From positions 1-49,430 of the forward strand of contig JAAYLU010000004.1 of the NCBI GenBank assembly GCA_012521675.1: 49,430 nt of DNA, written 5' to 3'. A model generated the notes under the pieces. It saw only the letters and a list, made by a program, of their open reading frames with translations, made no database searches and had not been told where the DNA came from. Positions 15,531 through 23,907 of the stretch are shown here, in pieces. Position numbers and translations under genes: made by a program. This DNA is from Synergistaceae bacterium (lineage in GTDB: Bacteria > Synergistota > Synergistia > Synergistales > Aminobacteriaceae). Every line of letters begins with the position of its first letter. Position 1 is the stretch's first letter.

Positions 15531-16541
15531 ATGGCGAAGGTTCTTTACGACAGAGATGCGGATATGGGGTTGCTGAAGGGTAGGACGGTGGCGGTGCTAG
15601 GCTACGGCAGCCAGGGACACGCGCATGCGCAGAATTTGCGCGACAGCGGGGTCACGGTGCTGATCGGTCTGCAGGAGGGCAGCAGATCGAGGGCGACGGC
15701 AGAGTCGGACGGCTTCAAGGTCTTCTCGGTCGCCGAGGCCGTCAAGCAGGCGGACGTAGTGATGTTCCTTATGCCGGACCACGTCCAGGGGAACGTCTAC
15801 AGGGAGCACGTGGCCCCCAACCTCAAGAGGGGCGCGGCGCTGGCCTTCGCACACGGCTTCTCCGTCCACTTCAACCAGGTGACCCCGAGGGAGGACAACG
15901 ACGTCTTCATGGTGGCGCCCAAGGGGCCGGGGCACCTGGTCCGCAGGATGTACGCCGAGGGCAGGGGCGTGCCGTGCCTCCTGGCGGTGCATCAGGACGC
16001 GTCGGGCAGCGCGCGGGATCTGGGGCTGGCGTACGCGTGCGCGATAGGCGGCGGCCGGGCGGGGGTTCTATCCACCACCTTCAGGGAGGAGACGGAGACC
16101 GACCTGTTCGGAGAGCAGGCTGTCCTCTGCGGGGGGATAACCGAGCTGATCAAGGCCGGGTTCGATACCCTGGTGGAGGCCGGCTACCAGCCGGAGATCG
16201 CCTATTTCGAGTGCCTGAACGAGATGAAGCTGATCGTCGACCTGATGTACGAGGGAGGCATAGGATGGATGCGCTACTCGGTCAGCGACACGGCGAAGTA
16301 CGGCGACCTCGTGGCGGGAAAAAAGGTCGTCGACAACAGGGTTCGCGAGACCATGAAGGAGCTGCTGGAGAGCGTGCAGGACGGTTCGTTCGCCAAGGAC
16401 TGGATGCTTGAGAACCAGTGCGGCAGGCCGCGCATGAGAAAATGGATGGAGCGAGAGAGGGCCCACCCGATAGAGGAGGTCGGCAGAGAGCTGCGAGCGA
16501 TGATGCCTTGGATGGACGCCAAGTCCGCGCCCGAGGGATAG
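15531..16541 (+). CDS. ilvC: Ketol-acid reductoisomerase
   Basis: A 336-residue class I enzyme that isomerises and reduces acetolactate to dihydroxyisovalerate. The Rossmann motif [17 protein letters not shown] lies at about 24-40, followed by [10 protein letters not shown] and [11 protein letters not shown]. The metal-binding [12 protein letters not shown] and [10 protein letters not shown] stretches are in place. I chose ATG at 15531 because GGAG lies 11 bases upstream; the in-frame GTG at 15522 is only 2 bases from it. Lies between ilvN and ilvB in the attenuated operon. Confidence 0.96.
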   Translation: MAKVLYDRDADMGLLKGRTVAVLGYGSQGHAHAQNLRDSGVTVLIGLQEGSRSRATAESDGFKVFSVAEAVKQADVVMFLMPDHVQGNVYREHVAPNLKRGAALAFAHGFSVHFNQVTPREDNDVFMVAPKGPGHLVRRMYAEGRGVPCLLAVHQDASGSARDLGLAYACAIGGGRAGVLSTTFREETETDLFGEQAVLCGGITELIKAGFDTLVEAGYQPEIAYFECLNEMKLIVDLMYEGGIGWMRYSVSDTAKYGDLVAGKKVVDNRVRETMKELLESVQDGSFAKDWMLENQCGRPRMRKWMERERAHPIEEVGRELRAMMPWMDAKSAPEG

Positions 16542-16568
16542 AAGAGAGACGGAAAGGGGAAGGTTGAC

Positions 16569-18239
16569 ATGATGATGAACGGAGCGAAGATGGTCGTCGA
16601 GGCACTCCAGAAGGAGGGTGTCAAGTGCGTGTTCGGCATACCGGGAGGGTCGGTGATCCCCCTGTACGACGCCCTCTACGACGCGGCCTTCCCCCACATC
16701 CTGGTGCGGCACGAGCAGGCGGCGGCTCACGCCGCGGATGGATATGCCAGGGTATCCGGCAGGCCGGGGGTGTGCGTCTGCACCTCCGGGCCGGGCTTCA
16801 CGAACATACTCACGGGATTGGCCACGGCATTTCTTGACTCGGTGCCAATGGTCGCTATCGCGGGGCAGGTGTCCACGTCGCTCATCGGGGGGGACGCCTT
16901 CCAGGAGGTGGACTCCTTCGGCGCGAGCCTGCCGACCGTGAAGCACAGCATACTGGTCCGCTCTGCGGAGGAGATCCCGAGCGCGATCAAGGGGGCGTTC
17001 GAGCTGGCTCTCTCCGGCAGGCCAGGGCCGGTGCTGGTGGAGCTGCCGGTGGACACACAGAGGGCCGAGGGCGAGTTCGCCTGGCCGGAGGAGGAGCTCT
17101 TCTCGGGGCACCACCTGAAGCAGGCAGAGGACCTGTCGCGACTGGGCGATGCTGCGAGGCTCCTGAGGGGCGCGCAACGCCCCGTGATACTGGCGGGCGG
17201 CGGGGTGATAACCTCGGGCGCGGCGGGGCGGCTTCTGCTGCTGGCCGAGCGGGGGGACCTTCCGGTGGCGGTCACTCTGATGGGCAAGGGCGCCTTTCCC
17301 GACGATCACCCGCTGGCCCTGGGGATGGCCGGGATGCACGGGACGCCCGCGGCCAACACCGCTCTGGCGGAGGCGGACGTCGTGCTGGCGGTAGGCGCGA
17401 GGTTCAGCGACAGGACGACCGGCAAGGTTGCCGACTTCGCAAGCGGGGCCTCCGTCATCCACGTCGACATAGACCATGCGGAGATAGACAAGATCGTTAA
17501 CTGCGACGTCGCCCTGCTTGGGGATGCGGCCAGGGTGCTGCGGGCCCTCGCGGACTCCCTGCCGGAGATGGAGCACGGAGAGTGGACCGGCCGTCTGAGG
17601 GAACTGGCCGAGGAGATGCCCCTGAACAACCCGGAGGAGGGCTTCTCACCCGCGTCGGTCTTCGAGGCGGTGAGGCGTCGAGTGGACGAGCGGACGGTAG
17701 CCGTCACCGACGTCGGGCAGAACCAGATGTGGGCCGCGCTCCACTGGAGGGCGGGCGGGCCGAGGACCTTCCTCAGCTCCGGCGGCCTGGGGACGATGGG
17801 CTTCTCTCTCCCCGCCGCGATAGGGGCCTCGTTCGCTGCGGGAGAGGCGCCGACAGTATGCTTCGCTGGCGACGGAGGCTTCCTGATGACCTGCCAGGAG
17901 CTTGAGACCTGCGCCCGCTACAGGCTGCCCGTCAAGGTCATCCTGCTGAACAACGGCTGCCTGGGGATGGTGCGACAGTGGCAGGAGCTCTTCTGGGACG
18001 AGCGTTACTCGGCGACCACCCAGGCCCCAGTCTGCGACTTTGCCGCCATCTCCTCGGCCTTCGGAGTCCCGGCCCGTTCATGCGACGATCTCGGCGGGCT
18101 GGAGAGAGCGCTGGACTTCGCCTTCGACGTGCAGGGCCCGGCCTTGGTCGAGTGCCGCATCCCGCAGAATGAGCTCGTAATGCCGATGGTCCCGGCGGGA
18201 ACGGCACTGAAGGATTTCATGTACAGGGTGAGGGCGTAA
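16569..18239 (+). CDS. ilvB: Acetolactate synthase large (catalytic) subunit
   Basis: A 556-residue thiamine-diphosphate enzyme making acetolactate from two pyruvates. The catalytic Glu is in LVRHEQAAAHAADGYAR, the FAD/substrate region in GQVSTSLIGGDAFQEVD, and the TPP/Mg motif runs from GDGGFLM to LLNNGC near residue 455. Full length for the family. It closes the ilvN-ilvC-ilvB operon. Its last 23 bases recur almost exactly at 20967-20989 in front of eutS, part of a duplication described separately. Confidence 0.95.
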   Translation: MMMNGAKMVVEALQKEGVKCVFGIPGGSVIPLYDALYDAAFPHILVRHEQAAAHAADGYARVSGRPGVCVCTSGPGFTNILTGLATAFLDSVPMVAIAGQVSTSLIGGDAFQEVDSFGASLPTVKHSILVRSAEEIPSAIKGAFELALSGRPGPVLVELPVDTQRAEGEFAWPEEELFSGHHLKQAEDLSRLGDAARLLRGAQRPVILAGGGVITSGAAGRLLLLAERGDLPVAVTLMGKGAFPDDHPLALGMAGMHGTPAANTALAEADVVLAVGARFSDRTTGKVADFASGASVIHVDIDHAEIDKIVNCDVALLGDAARVLRALADSLPEMEHGEWTGRLRELAEEMPLNNPEEGFSPASVFEAVRRRVDERTVAVTDVGQNQMWAALHWRAGGPRTFLSSGGLGTMGFSLPAAIGASFAAGEAPTVCFAGDGGFLMTCQELETCARYRLPVKVILLNNGCLGMVRQWQELFWDERYSATTQAPVCDFAAISSAFGVPARSCDDLGGLERALDFAFDVQGPALVECRIPQNELVMPMVPAGTALKDFMYRVRA

Positions 18240-18245
18240 AAAACT

Positions 18246-18343
18246 CCAAGAGTACGTGCCGGGGAAACAGGCGACATCGGCGCACGTCACGTCATATTAT
18301 GCGACCCGCGCCCCGATCTGTGCTTGCCTATCGGCATGAAGGA
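18246..18343 (+). pseudogene. Truncated duplicate of eutS, directly abutting ilvB
   Basis: The stretch starting TCCAAGAGTACGTGCCGGGG aligns with the 5' part of eutS (from about 21087: TCCAGGAGTACGTGCCGGGA) at roughly 80-85% by eye. It carries a short insertion (CACGTCACGTC versus CACGTC) and a frame break, and it lacks the eutS start and the rest of the gene. It begins just after the ilvB stop. The copy is too decayed to code. Confidence 0.75.
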
Positions 18344-18347
18344 TCTC

Positions 18348-19127
18348 TCAAAGAGAGTGAGATCGGCGCTTTTGAATACGCGCCCGAACGACGAGAAGGA
18401 CAAGGGCGACTATCATCAAAAGCAGGGCGTAGGCCTGAGGCTGCGAGACCCCAAGCGCACCTGCCCGGCCGCGAAAATCGCCCCTGAAAAACTCCAGCGC
18501 GAACCGCGCCGCGCCGTACCCGGCGCAGTAGCCGATCAGCCTGAGCCTCTCGGGCAGCAGCGTCAGAAGCAGATAAAGCGCGAACAGCCAGGCGGCCTCC
18601 ATAAGCTGCACCGGCCACACCGGGACGCCGCCGTAGTGAAGCGCGGCGGGGCTGCCCGGGGGGAAGACCACCCCCCACCCCTCGGGTGACGGCCTGCCGT
18701 AGCAGCAGCCCGCCATGAAGCAGCCGATGCGTGTAAAAGCGTGAGCCAAGGCAAGATACGGGGCCAGCCTGTCCATAGTCTGAAGAACGGGGATGCTGAG
18801 GACACGAAACGCCATAACAAGAATAACCCCTCCGATGAACATGGCGGGCATCACAGAAAAGCCACTGGAAGGAATCCATACGCCCATATCAAGCGTCAGG
18901 AAGGCCCTTGCCCCGCGCCTGCAGAACACCCTCGTCCAGTGCGAGAGCAGAAACCCGCACCCAACCGCCAGCAACCCCATCACCAAGGAGGGCACGGCCC
19001 TGGCGTCGTGCCCGTACCTGAACCAGTAGAGCAGCGAAGCCAGGGCTATCCCTGTCCACACCAAAAGGCTGAACGACCGGAGGGGCACGCCCTCTCCTAT
19101 CGGCATCACGCAGAGAATCGGGCGCAT
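18348..19127 (-). CDS. Divergent prolipoprotein diacylglyceryl transferase (Lgt) homologue
   Basis: A 259-residue integral membrane protein with about six or seven hydrophobic segments. Lgt-type features are TRIGCFMAGCCYGRP (about 132-146), VWPVQLMEA and ARFALEFFRGDFRG with the conserved Arg and Glu. However, the HGG motif of canonical Lgt is missing and the usual Asn of the signature is Cys, so this belongs to the GCCYG-type branch. Lgt attaches diacylglycerol to a cysteine of lipoprotein precursors. It starts 22 bases after the stop of a Synergist-CTERM protein gene, in the same operon, which suggests it serves that protein. Whether a canonical lgt exists elsewhere is unknown. Confidence 0.75.
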   Translation of the reverse strand: MRPILCVMPIGEGVPLRSFSLLVWTGIALASLLYWFRYGHDARAVPSLVMGLLAVGCGFLLSHWTRVFCRRGARAFLTLDMGVWIPSSGFSVMPAMFIGGVILVMAFRVLSIPVLQTMDRLAPYLALAHAFTRIGCFMAGCCYGRPSPEGWGVVFPPGSPAALHYGGVPVWPVQLMEAAWLFALYLLLTLLPERLRLIGYCAGYGAARFALEFFRGDFRGRAGALGVSQPQAYALLLMIVALVLLVVRARIQKRRSHSL

Positions 19128-19149
19128 AACATGAGTATTATGAGTATTC

Positions 19150-20844
19150 CTATCTCCTCAGCAGTATCAGCAGAGGCAGCAACAGGACGACCACGGACGC
19201 GCCGGTTCGACCGGCGACAAACGAGCAACCACCGCCACCACCGCCTGCAGGCGGCCTTGGATCAGGGTCGGGTCCCGGGGTCGGCTCCGGCTCGAGTTCG
19301 GGTTCGAACGAATCCTCGACTGCGCCCGTATCTCTATTCACATTGTTTACCCTCATATTCGATAAATCGCCCACGAACAGCCTGCCGTCAGGGGAGACCG
19401 CCAAAGTCGACGGGATCAGCATCTTGCCCTCCGGGACCTGCGACGGTGCGTCTTCGATCGGCCCCTTCCAGCCATCCACCCATCCGTCGCCATCGCGTGT
19501 GGGCGATACGAAGCCCTCTGCGCGGACGAAATCCCCGCCATTCTCGACGTAACAGACTATCTCGTTCTTCCATCCGTCGCCTCTCGGGTTGTTGCGATAT
19601 GTCACATAGAGCCTCTCCCCCTCGGCACTGGTTTTTCCCGAGCCTGACGCGGCGGCCACCAGCAGATTCTCCGGTGTCTTTGTGCCTATTACCATCTGTG
19701 GATAACTTGCGACAAGCGAGGGGCTGCTGCCGGTGGAGATTTTCAGAACCCTGCCGCCCTCTGCAAGCTCTGCTACGTAAAAATGCCTTCCGTCCGGGGC
19801 CACCGCCACGCCTGACGGACGCTCCACACCCGCCAGCTTCAGCATGTCGTAGACTATCTTCTCTCGAACCTCCCCCGACGATTCAAAAAAGTACTGAAGC
19901 ACCAGATGATTGGTCTGCATAGAGGACGCGTTGCAGTCCAGGACAAACAGGCTTCCGTCGGCGGGGCTCCAAGCCAAGTCGCGCAGCTTGTTGAACTCCA
20001 TTGAACCGCCCCCCGGCTCGTCCAACTTCCTCAGGAATACGCCGTCGGTGTCGAAGGCCTGAATACGCGAGTTGTCCGCATCGCCCACGTAGACGACGCC
20101 CCTCTCACGGTCAACGGCTATCCCCCTGGGTTGTATGAACTCACCGTCACCACTTCCGGCGGCACCCCATTTTTTTATCAGATCTCCGCTCGGCGAGCGC
20201 TTCTGAATCTGAGGAGGCTTTGCCAGCACGGTGTAGCAGTTGCCCTGGCTGTCGAAATCCGTTCCCGCTACAGCGCTCATCGGTGTGACGGAGTCCGACG
20301 TCGCGCCGACCCCCGCAGCGGCGCTGTTTGGTTTTCCGTAGTTCATCTTCAGCTCTTCTCCGTCCCAAGATACGGAGACCCACACATGTTTCATGTCATC
20401 CTCGCCCGCGCCGGAGGGTCTCTCGAGGGGGAACACGGCCTTTGCCAAGACCTCGTTTCCGGAGACGACCCTTGCGGGCATCTCGTCCCCCCAACTGCCG
20501 GCCCTGACGGTCATATACGTCTGCGCCTCGCCGGGCCTCAACTCCGACCTTCGATATTCCGTATCAGATTGTATTGCCGCCAACGACCGGGAGGAGGAAA
20601 CATCGTCGTCCTCGTCATGATACAGCTCGATGATAACGTCGGCCCTTTCCTCGCTTTCTGTTGCTCCGACACTTTTAATGGTGTGTATTGAAGATGTGGA
20701 CACACAATAATCGGCAACGAAGAATAACCCCATTTCAAAGCAGCCTGCGCCTCCCAGAAAAACCACCGCACAGGCCAGGACACAAAGGATCCCAACCAAC
20801 CCCGCCAAACCCCTTCTTTGTGGCTTCGACTCGCTTTTCATCAT
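19150..20844 (-). CDS. NHL-repeat surface protein with a Synergist-CTERM-type sorting signal
   Basis: A 564-residue exported protein. Residues 12-35 form a signal segment ending GGAGCF, a poor lipobox. The middle (about 190-500) carries NHL-type propeller repeats, for example FIQPRGIAVDRERGVVYVGD. Then comes a Pro/Glu/Asp-rich linker (PELEPEPTPGPDPDPRPP). The end is Gly-rich with an invariant-looking Cys (GGGGGGCSF), a hydrophobic segment (VVVLLLPLLILL) and Arg-Arg. That tripartite tail matches the Synergist-CTERM pattern, a known Cys-containing sorting signal thought to be cleaved by Rce1-like proteases and anchored at the surface. It has its own promoter (20905-20932) and is followed by an Lgt-like gene. 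Ligand or role unknown. Confidence 0.8.
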   Translation of the reverse strand: MMKSESKPQRRGLAGLVGILCVLACAVVFLGGAGCFEMGLFFVADYCVSTSSIHTIKSVGATESEERADVIIELYHDEDDDVSSSRSLAAIQSDTEYRRSELRPGEAQTYMTVRAGSWGDEMPARVVSGNEVLAKAVFPLERPSGAGEDDMKHVWVSVSWDGEELKMNYGKPNSAAAGVGATSDSVTPMSAVAGTDFDSQGNCYTVLAKPPQIQKRSPSGDLIKKWGAAGSGDGEFIQPRGIAVDRERGVVYVGDADNSRIQAFDTDGVFLRKLDEPGGGSMEFNKLRDLAWSPADGSLFVLDCNASSMQTNHLVLQYFFESSGEVREKIVYDMLKLAGVERPSGVAVAPDGRHFYVAELAEGGRVLKISTGSSPSLVASYPQMVIGTKTPENLLVAAASGSGKTSAEGERLYVTYRNNPRGDGWKNEIVCYVENGGDFVRAEGFVSPTRDGDGWVDGWKGPIEDAPSQVPEGKMLIPSTLAVSPDGRLFVGDLSNMRVNNVNRDTGAVEDSFEPELEPEPTPGPDPDPRPPAGGGGGGCSFVAGRTGASVVVLLLPLLILLRR

Positions 20845-20904
20845 AACATCCCCCTTTCACTATTGCCTTGCCACGGCACTAATGCCGATCACATCTCTCA
20901 AACA

Positions 20905-20932
20905 ATAATACAACATTTAAAAATTTATTCAA
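20905..20932 (-). promoter_or_regulatory. Promoter of the Synergist-CTERM protein / Lgt-like operon
   Basis: On the minus strand TTGAAT (20932-20927) and TATTAT (20910-20905) are 16 bases apart in an AT-rich stretch, about 60 bases before the gene start. Next to it, TTCAAGCATCA is repeated in tandem (20929-20950). Confidence 0.6.
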
Positions 20933-20966
20933 GCATCATTCAAGCATCACTATTGTCCAAAATAAG

Positions 20967-20989
20967 TTCATGTACAGGGCGAGGGCGTA
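20967..20989 (+). repeat. Duplicate of the ilvB 3' end
   Basis: TTCATGTACAGGGCGAGGGC and the following GTA repeat the last bases of ilvB (18217-18239) with a single difference. With the eutS fragment at 18246-18343 it marks the edges of the inserted Synergist-CTERM/Lgt cassette. Confidence 0.8.
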
Positions 20990-21058
20990 GGCGGGCATTG
21001 CGACGGTCGTGGTATCATACTCTTCAGCGATGGGGGAACTGTCGAAGGGGGGAGCTCC

Positions 21059-21403
21059 ATGACCGGCGAGGTCAAGGCCAGGGTGATCCAGGAGTACGTG
21101 CCGGGAAAACAGGTGACATTGGCGCACGTCATATGCAACCCGCGTCCCGAGCTGTGCTCGCTGATCGGCGTGGAGAGCTCCGGCGCGATAGGCATAATGA
21201 CGATCACCCCGGGCGAGGGGGCGATAATCGCCGCGGACATAGCGTCCAAGTCCGGCGACATAGCGATGGACTTCATCGACCGATTCACTGGGTGCGTGCT
21301 CTTCACCGGGGACGTGGCGGCGGTCGAGAGCTCGCTCGAAAGCGCGGTGAGGACCCTAGCCTCGGTTCTGGGGTTCGCCCCGGCACCACTGACCCGAACC
21401 TAG
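21059..21403 (+). CDS. eutS: Ethanolamine microcompartment shell protein EutS
   Basis: A 114-residue circularly permuted BMC-H protein of the EutS/PduU type: VIQEYVPGKQVTLAHVICNP at the N-terminus and SSGAIGIMTITPGEGAIIAAD in the core. It forms hexameric facets of the shell, with the N-terminal strand making a barrel that caps the pore. The start follows GAAGGGGGG. It is the first of two plus-strand EUT genes (eutS-eutP), and a decayed duplicate of its 5' part lies at 18246-18343. Confidence 0.92.
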   Translation: MTGEVKARVIQEYVPGKQVTLAHVICNPRPELCSLIGVESSGAIGIMTITPGEGAIIAADIASKSGDIAMDFIDRFTGCVLFTGDVAAVESSLESAVRTLASVLGFAPAPLTRT

Positions 21404-21410
21404 CGGCCTC

Positions 21411-21848
21411 ATGAAAAGAGTGATGGTAGCGGGGCCCGCCGGCGCCGGGAAGACGAGCCTGCTGAGGGCGCTCGGCCTGCTGGAGGGGAACGTCCGCAAG
21501 ACGGAGGCGATAGGTTTCAGCGAGACTACGGTGGACACCCCCGGCGAGTTCTTCGACATGCCGCGCTTCTACCACGCGCTGATAACCACATCGGTGAAGG
21601 CGGGGCTGGTGCTGCTGGTGGCCGACCCCCTCAGGCGCTTGCGACGCTCCTCCGGGTTCGCCCGCGCCCTGCGGGCCCCGGTGATCGGCGTGATTACCAA
21701 GCTGGACGTCGCCCGGCCGGAGGACGTGGAGGCCGCCCGCGACAGCCTGAAATATTCCGGGGTGAGCGAGATATACGCCGTCTCCTCCCTGCGGGGCGAC
21801 GGGATAAGGGAGCTGGCCGAGCGAGTGCGCAGCCTCCGCGAGGGTTAA
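21411..21848 (+). CDS. eutP: EutP/PduV family P-loop protein
   Basis: A 145-residue protein with Walker A GPAGAGKTSLLRAL, DTPGEFF in place of the G3 motif and TKLD as the G4 motif. EutP/PduV proteins are GTPase-like; in Salmonella EutP has been reported to act as an acetate kinase, and PduV to bind the microcompartment shell. Its Met lies 7 bases after the eutS stop, so the two are cotranscribed. An acetate kinase role would complete the acetyl-phosphate to acetate step after PduL; this is inference. Confidence 0.88.
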   Translation: MKRVMVAGPAGAGKTSLLRALGLLEGNVRKTEAIGFSETTVDTPGEFFDMPRFYHALITTSVKAGLVLLVADPLRRLRRSSGFARALRAPVIGVITKLDVARPEDVEAARDSLKYSGVSEIYAVSSLRGDGIRELAERVRSLREG

Positions 21849-21851
21849 ACC

Positions 21852-21999
21852 CCGAGATCCCTCCTCCCTAGCGGTCGTCGGGATGACAAAACACGCTGCT
21901 CATAGGGGGACAAAACACGCTGCTACTCGGGAAAAATTGCAATGCCCTCTGAGAAACGACCTTGGTCATCCCGACGACCAGCGGGAGGAGGGATCTCGG
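21852..21999. repeat. Long inverted repeat of the dispersed element between eutP and pduT
   Basis: The left arm (21852-21887), beginning CCGAGATCCCTCCTCCC, and the right arm (21965-21999), ending AGGAGGGATCTCGG, are reverse complements over about 35 bases with a few differences near the centre. They are separated by 77 bases that include a direct repeat of ACAAAACACGCTGCT (21886-21900 and 21910-21924). It lies between convergent genes, where it may fold as a large hairpin. Confidence 0.8.
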
Positions 22000-22011
22000 C
22001 ATCGCCGCTAG

Positions 22012-22560
22012 CTACACTATATACGACACCAGGTCCCCGTGGGGGGCCGGAATTACTGCGACGCTGACTATGCCGCCCTCCTCGCCCAGCTCCCTCTCGC
22101 AGGCCTGCATCGACGCCTCGACGCTCCCCAGGTCCCCGGTGAACAGGACGAAACCCTTGCCGCCCAGCCCCCTGGCTATGCGTATCTCCACCAGGCAAAC
22201 CGCGGCCGCCTTAGCCGCGACGTCTCCCGCCTTTATCGCCGCTATTGCCGAGATGGTCTCGACCACGCCGAGCGCCTTCATCTCGGAGATCTCGACCGTG
22301 GCGGTTATCGCCGGGATGACCGACGGATGTACGTTCGGGATGACGTGCGACTCTATGGTGAAGAGATCACCTATAGCAACGGCCCTGTCGACCGCCGTCC
22401 TTACCGAGTCGACCTTTCCGCCGATGACCGTGACGTACTTTCCGGGGCATATGGGCGAGGAGAACAGGATCCGGACCTCGGACGCCTTGAGCATGCCGTC
22501 CGCCGCCTCTATCCCCTTGGGTACGGTCTTGTACTCGACGAGTCCTATGGCCTTGCTCAT
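22012..22560 (-). CDS. pduT: Tandem-BMC shell protein with Fe-S pore (PduT type)
   Basis: A 182-residue BMC-T protein with two BMC folds: residues 1-88 (AIGLVEYKTVPKGIEAADGM) and 94-182 (LGVVETISAIAAIKAGD). Cys38 in SSPICPGKY is at the position that in PduT binds a 4Fe-4S cluster at the trimer pore, thought to pass electrons or a cluster through the shell. The gene overlaps pduS by 4 bases, and the two proteins are known to interact in the Pdu system. It is the last gene of the minus-strand EUT operon. Confidence 0.9.
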   Translation of the reverse strand: MSKAIGLVEYKTVPKGIEAADGMLKASEVRILFSSPICPGKYVTVIGGKVDSVRTAVDRAVAIGDLFTIESHVIPNVHPSVIPAITATVEISEMKALGVVETISAIAAIKAGDVAAKAAAVCLVEIRIARGLGGKGFVLFTGDLGSVEASMQACERELGEEGGIVSVAVIPAPHGDLVSYIV

Positions 22561-23900
22561 TCGTTTTCCCTCCCGCCCGAAACCTCCACGATCATCCTGT
22601 CGCTCTCGACTGCGACGACCGTGCCCGAGATCGACGAATGAACGGCCGCCGAAACCTCGCCTTCCGCGGCCGCCACCATTTGCCCCCGCTTCACGAAGTC
22701 GTCCGGCGATACCACCGGCACGGCCGGCGCTCCTATGTGCTGCTTGAGCATGAGCACCACTCTGCTCGCGGGCAGGATCTCCTCCGACAGGGGGGCCCTC
22801 TGCTCCGCGTACTTGGAGAGACCTAGCCTGAGGGTCAGCTTCCAGACCGGGAAGAGGCGATACTCCCTGAACGGGTTGGCCCGCTCGGGTCGCTCCTGGT
22901 GCGGGTTCTTAATGCCCGCCGCCGTCATTCGCGCCTTCAGCTCCCTGTTCAACTTCCACGGCTGAAGCCCCATTATGCAGGCCGTCTCGCACAGTCCGCA
23001 CTCGCAGCAGAGAAAGGCCTCCGTGGCCGCAGCATCGCGCTCGCAGGTGCTGTTGAAAGCCGCCAGGCGCATAAGCTTGTCCGGCCGCAGCCTGTGCCCC
23101 AGCAGGTAGCGGGGGCAGACGTCGGTGCAGAGCATGCAGTGGCAGCAGGCGGTCTTCGCCAGCCGCATCATCTCCGCCATGTCGCGCCCTTTGGAGATCG
23201 CCAAGGGATGATCGCGGGGCAGCACAAGCACGCCCTTTGTGGTCTTGGTCACCGGCTCTTCCCGTTCGAAGACCAGCCTGCCCATCATCGGTCCCCCCTC
23301 GATGAAGACCGGGGCATCCGTCGTCGCGCCGCCGCAGGCCTCGACCGTCTCGCCGAAGGAGACCCCCACGGGAACCCTGAGGGTCGCCGGCGTCCTCACC
23401 TCGCCCGCTACCGTAAGGTACTTGTCGGTCACCGGCCTGCCCTCGGCCGCCCCGGCAATGTTCAGAAGGGTCTCGACGTTGAGGGTCGCCACGCCGACGT
23501 CGAGCGGTATGCCACCCTCCGGGACGATTCGCCCCAAGGTCTCGTAGACCATCACCTGCTCGTCCCCCGCAGGGTAGGTGTTCGACAGGGAGTGAACGCG
23601 AAGCCTCGGATACGCGGGCAGGGCAGCCTCGATCCTTCGGACGGCGTCCTCGTACTTTTTCTTCAGGACGAATACCGCTCCCTCGGCCCCGGACAGGTCG
23701 ACCAGCGAATCCAACGTCGCGGGCAACCTCTCGGCGTGCACGGCGGCCAGCTGCTGATCGACCTCCAGCAGCGGCTCGCACTCGGCCCCGTTGACCAGTA
23801 TGTACTCGCACGGGCGGGCGAGCTTCGCGTGGGTCGGGAATCCAGCCCCTCCCGCCCCGACCACGCCAGCGCTTTTAATCCGCTCAAGAAGATCGCTCAT
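22557..23900 (-). CDS. pduS: RnfC-like cobalamin reductase / NADH oxidoreductase PduS
   Basis: A 447-residue flavo-iron-sulfur protein. The N-terminus has the GAGGAGFPTHAKL glycine-rich stretch and ILVNGAECEPLL of the RnfC/Nqo1 FMN/NADH-binding domains. A SLBB-like part follows, then two 4Fe-4S motifs in CCHCMLCTDVCP and CCECGLCETACIMG. The C-terminus has a barrel-sandwich-like domain. PduS reduces cobalamin for adenosylation and can pass electrons to PduT. Here it sits between eutA and pduT in an ethanolamine operon, so it may reduce B12 for EutB/EutT or remove NADH electrons formed by EutE. Confidence 0.9.
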   Translation of the reverse strand: MSDLLERIKSAGVVGAGGAGFPTHAKLARPCEYILVNGAECEPLLEVDQQLAAVHAERLPATLDSLVDLSGAEGAVFVLKKKYEDAVRRIEAALPAYPRLRVHSLSNTYPAGDEQVMVYETLGRIVPEGGIPLDVGVATLNVETLLNIAGAAEGRPVTDKYLTVAGEVRTPATLRVPVGVSFGETVEACGGATTDAPVFIEGGPMMGRLVFEREEPVTKTTKGVLVLPRDHPLAISKGRDMAEMMRLAKTACCHCMLCTDVCPRYLLGHRLRPDKLMRLAAFNSTCERDAAATEAFLCCECGLCETACIMGLQPWKLNRELKARMTAAGIKNPHQERPERANPFREYRLFPVWKLTLRLGLSKYAEQRAPLSEEILPASRVVLMLKQHIGAPAVPVVSPDDFVKRGQMVAAAEGEVSAAVHSSISGTVVAVESDRMIVEVSGGRENE

Positions 23901-23907
23901 CAGGACT

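Noticed and set aside
18299-18689. Plus-strand ORFs overlapping the Lgt-like gene
   Set aside because: They are shadows of the membrane protein gene and lack start sites or homologous motifs.
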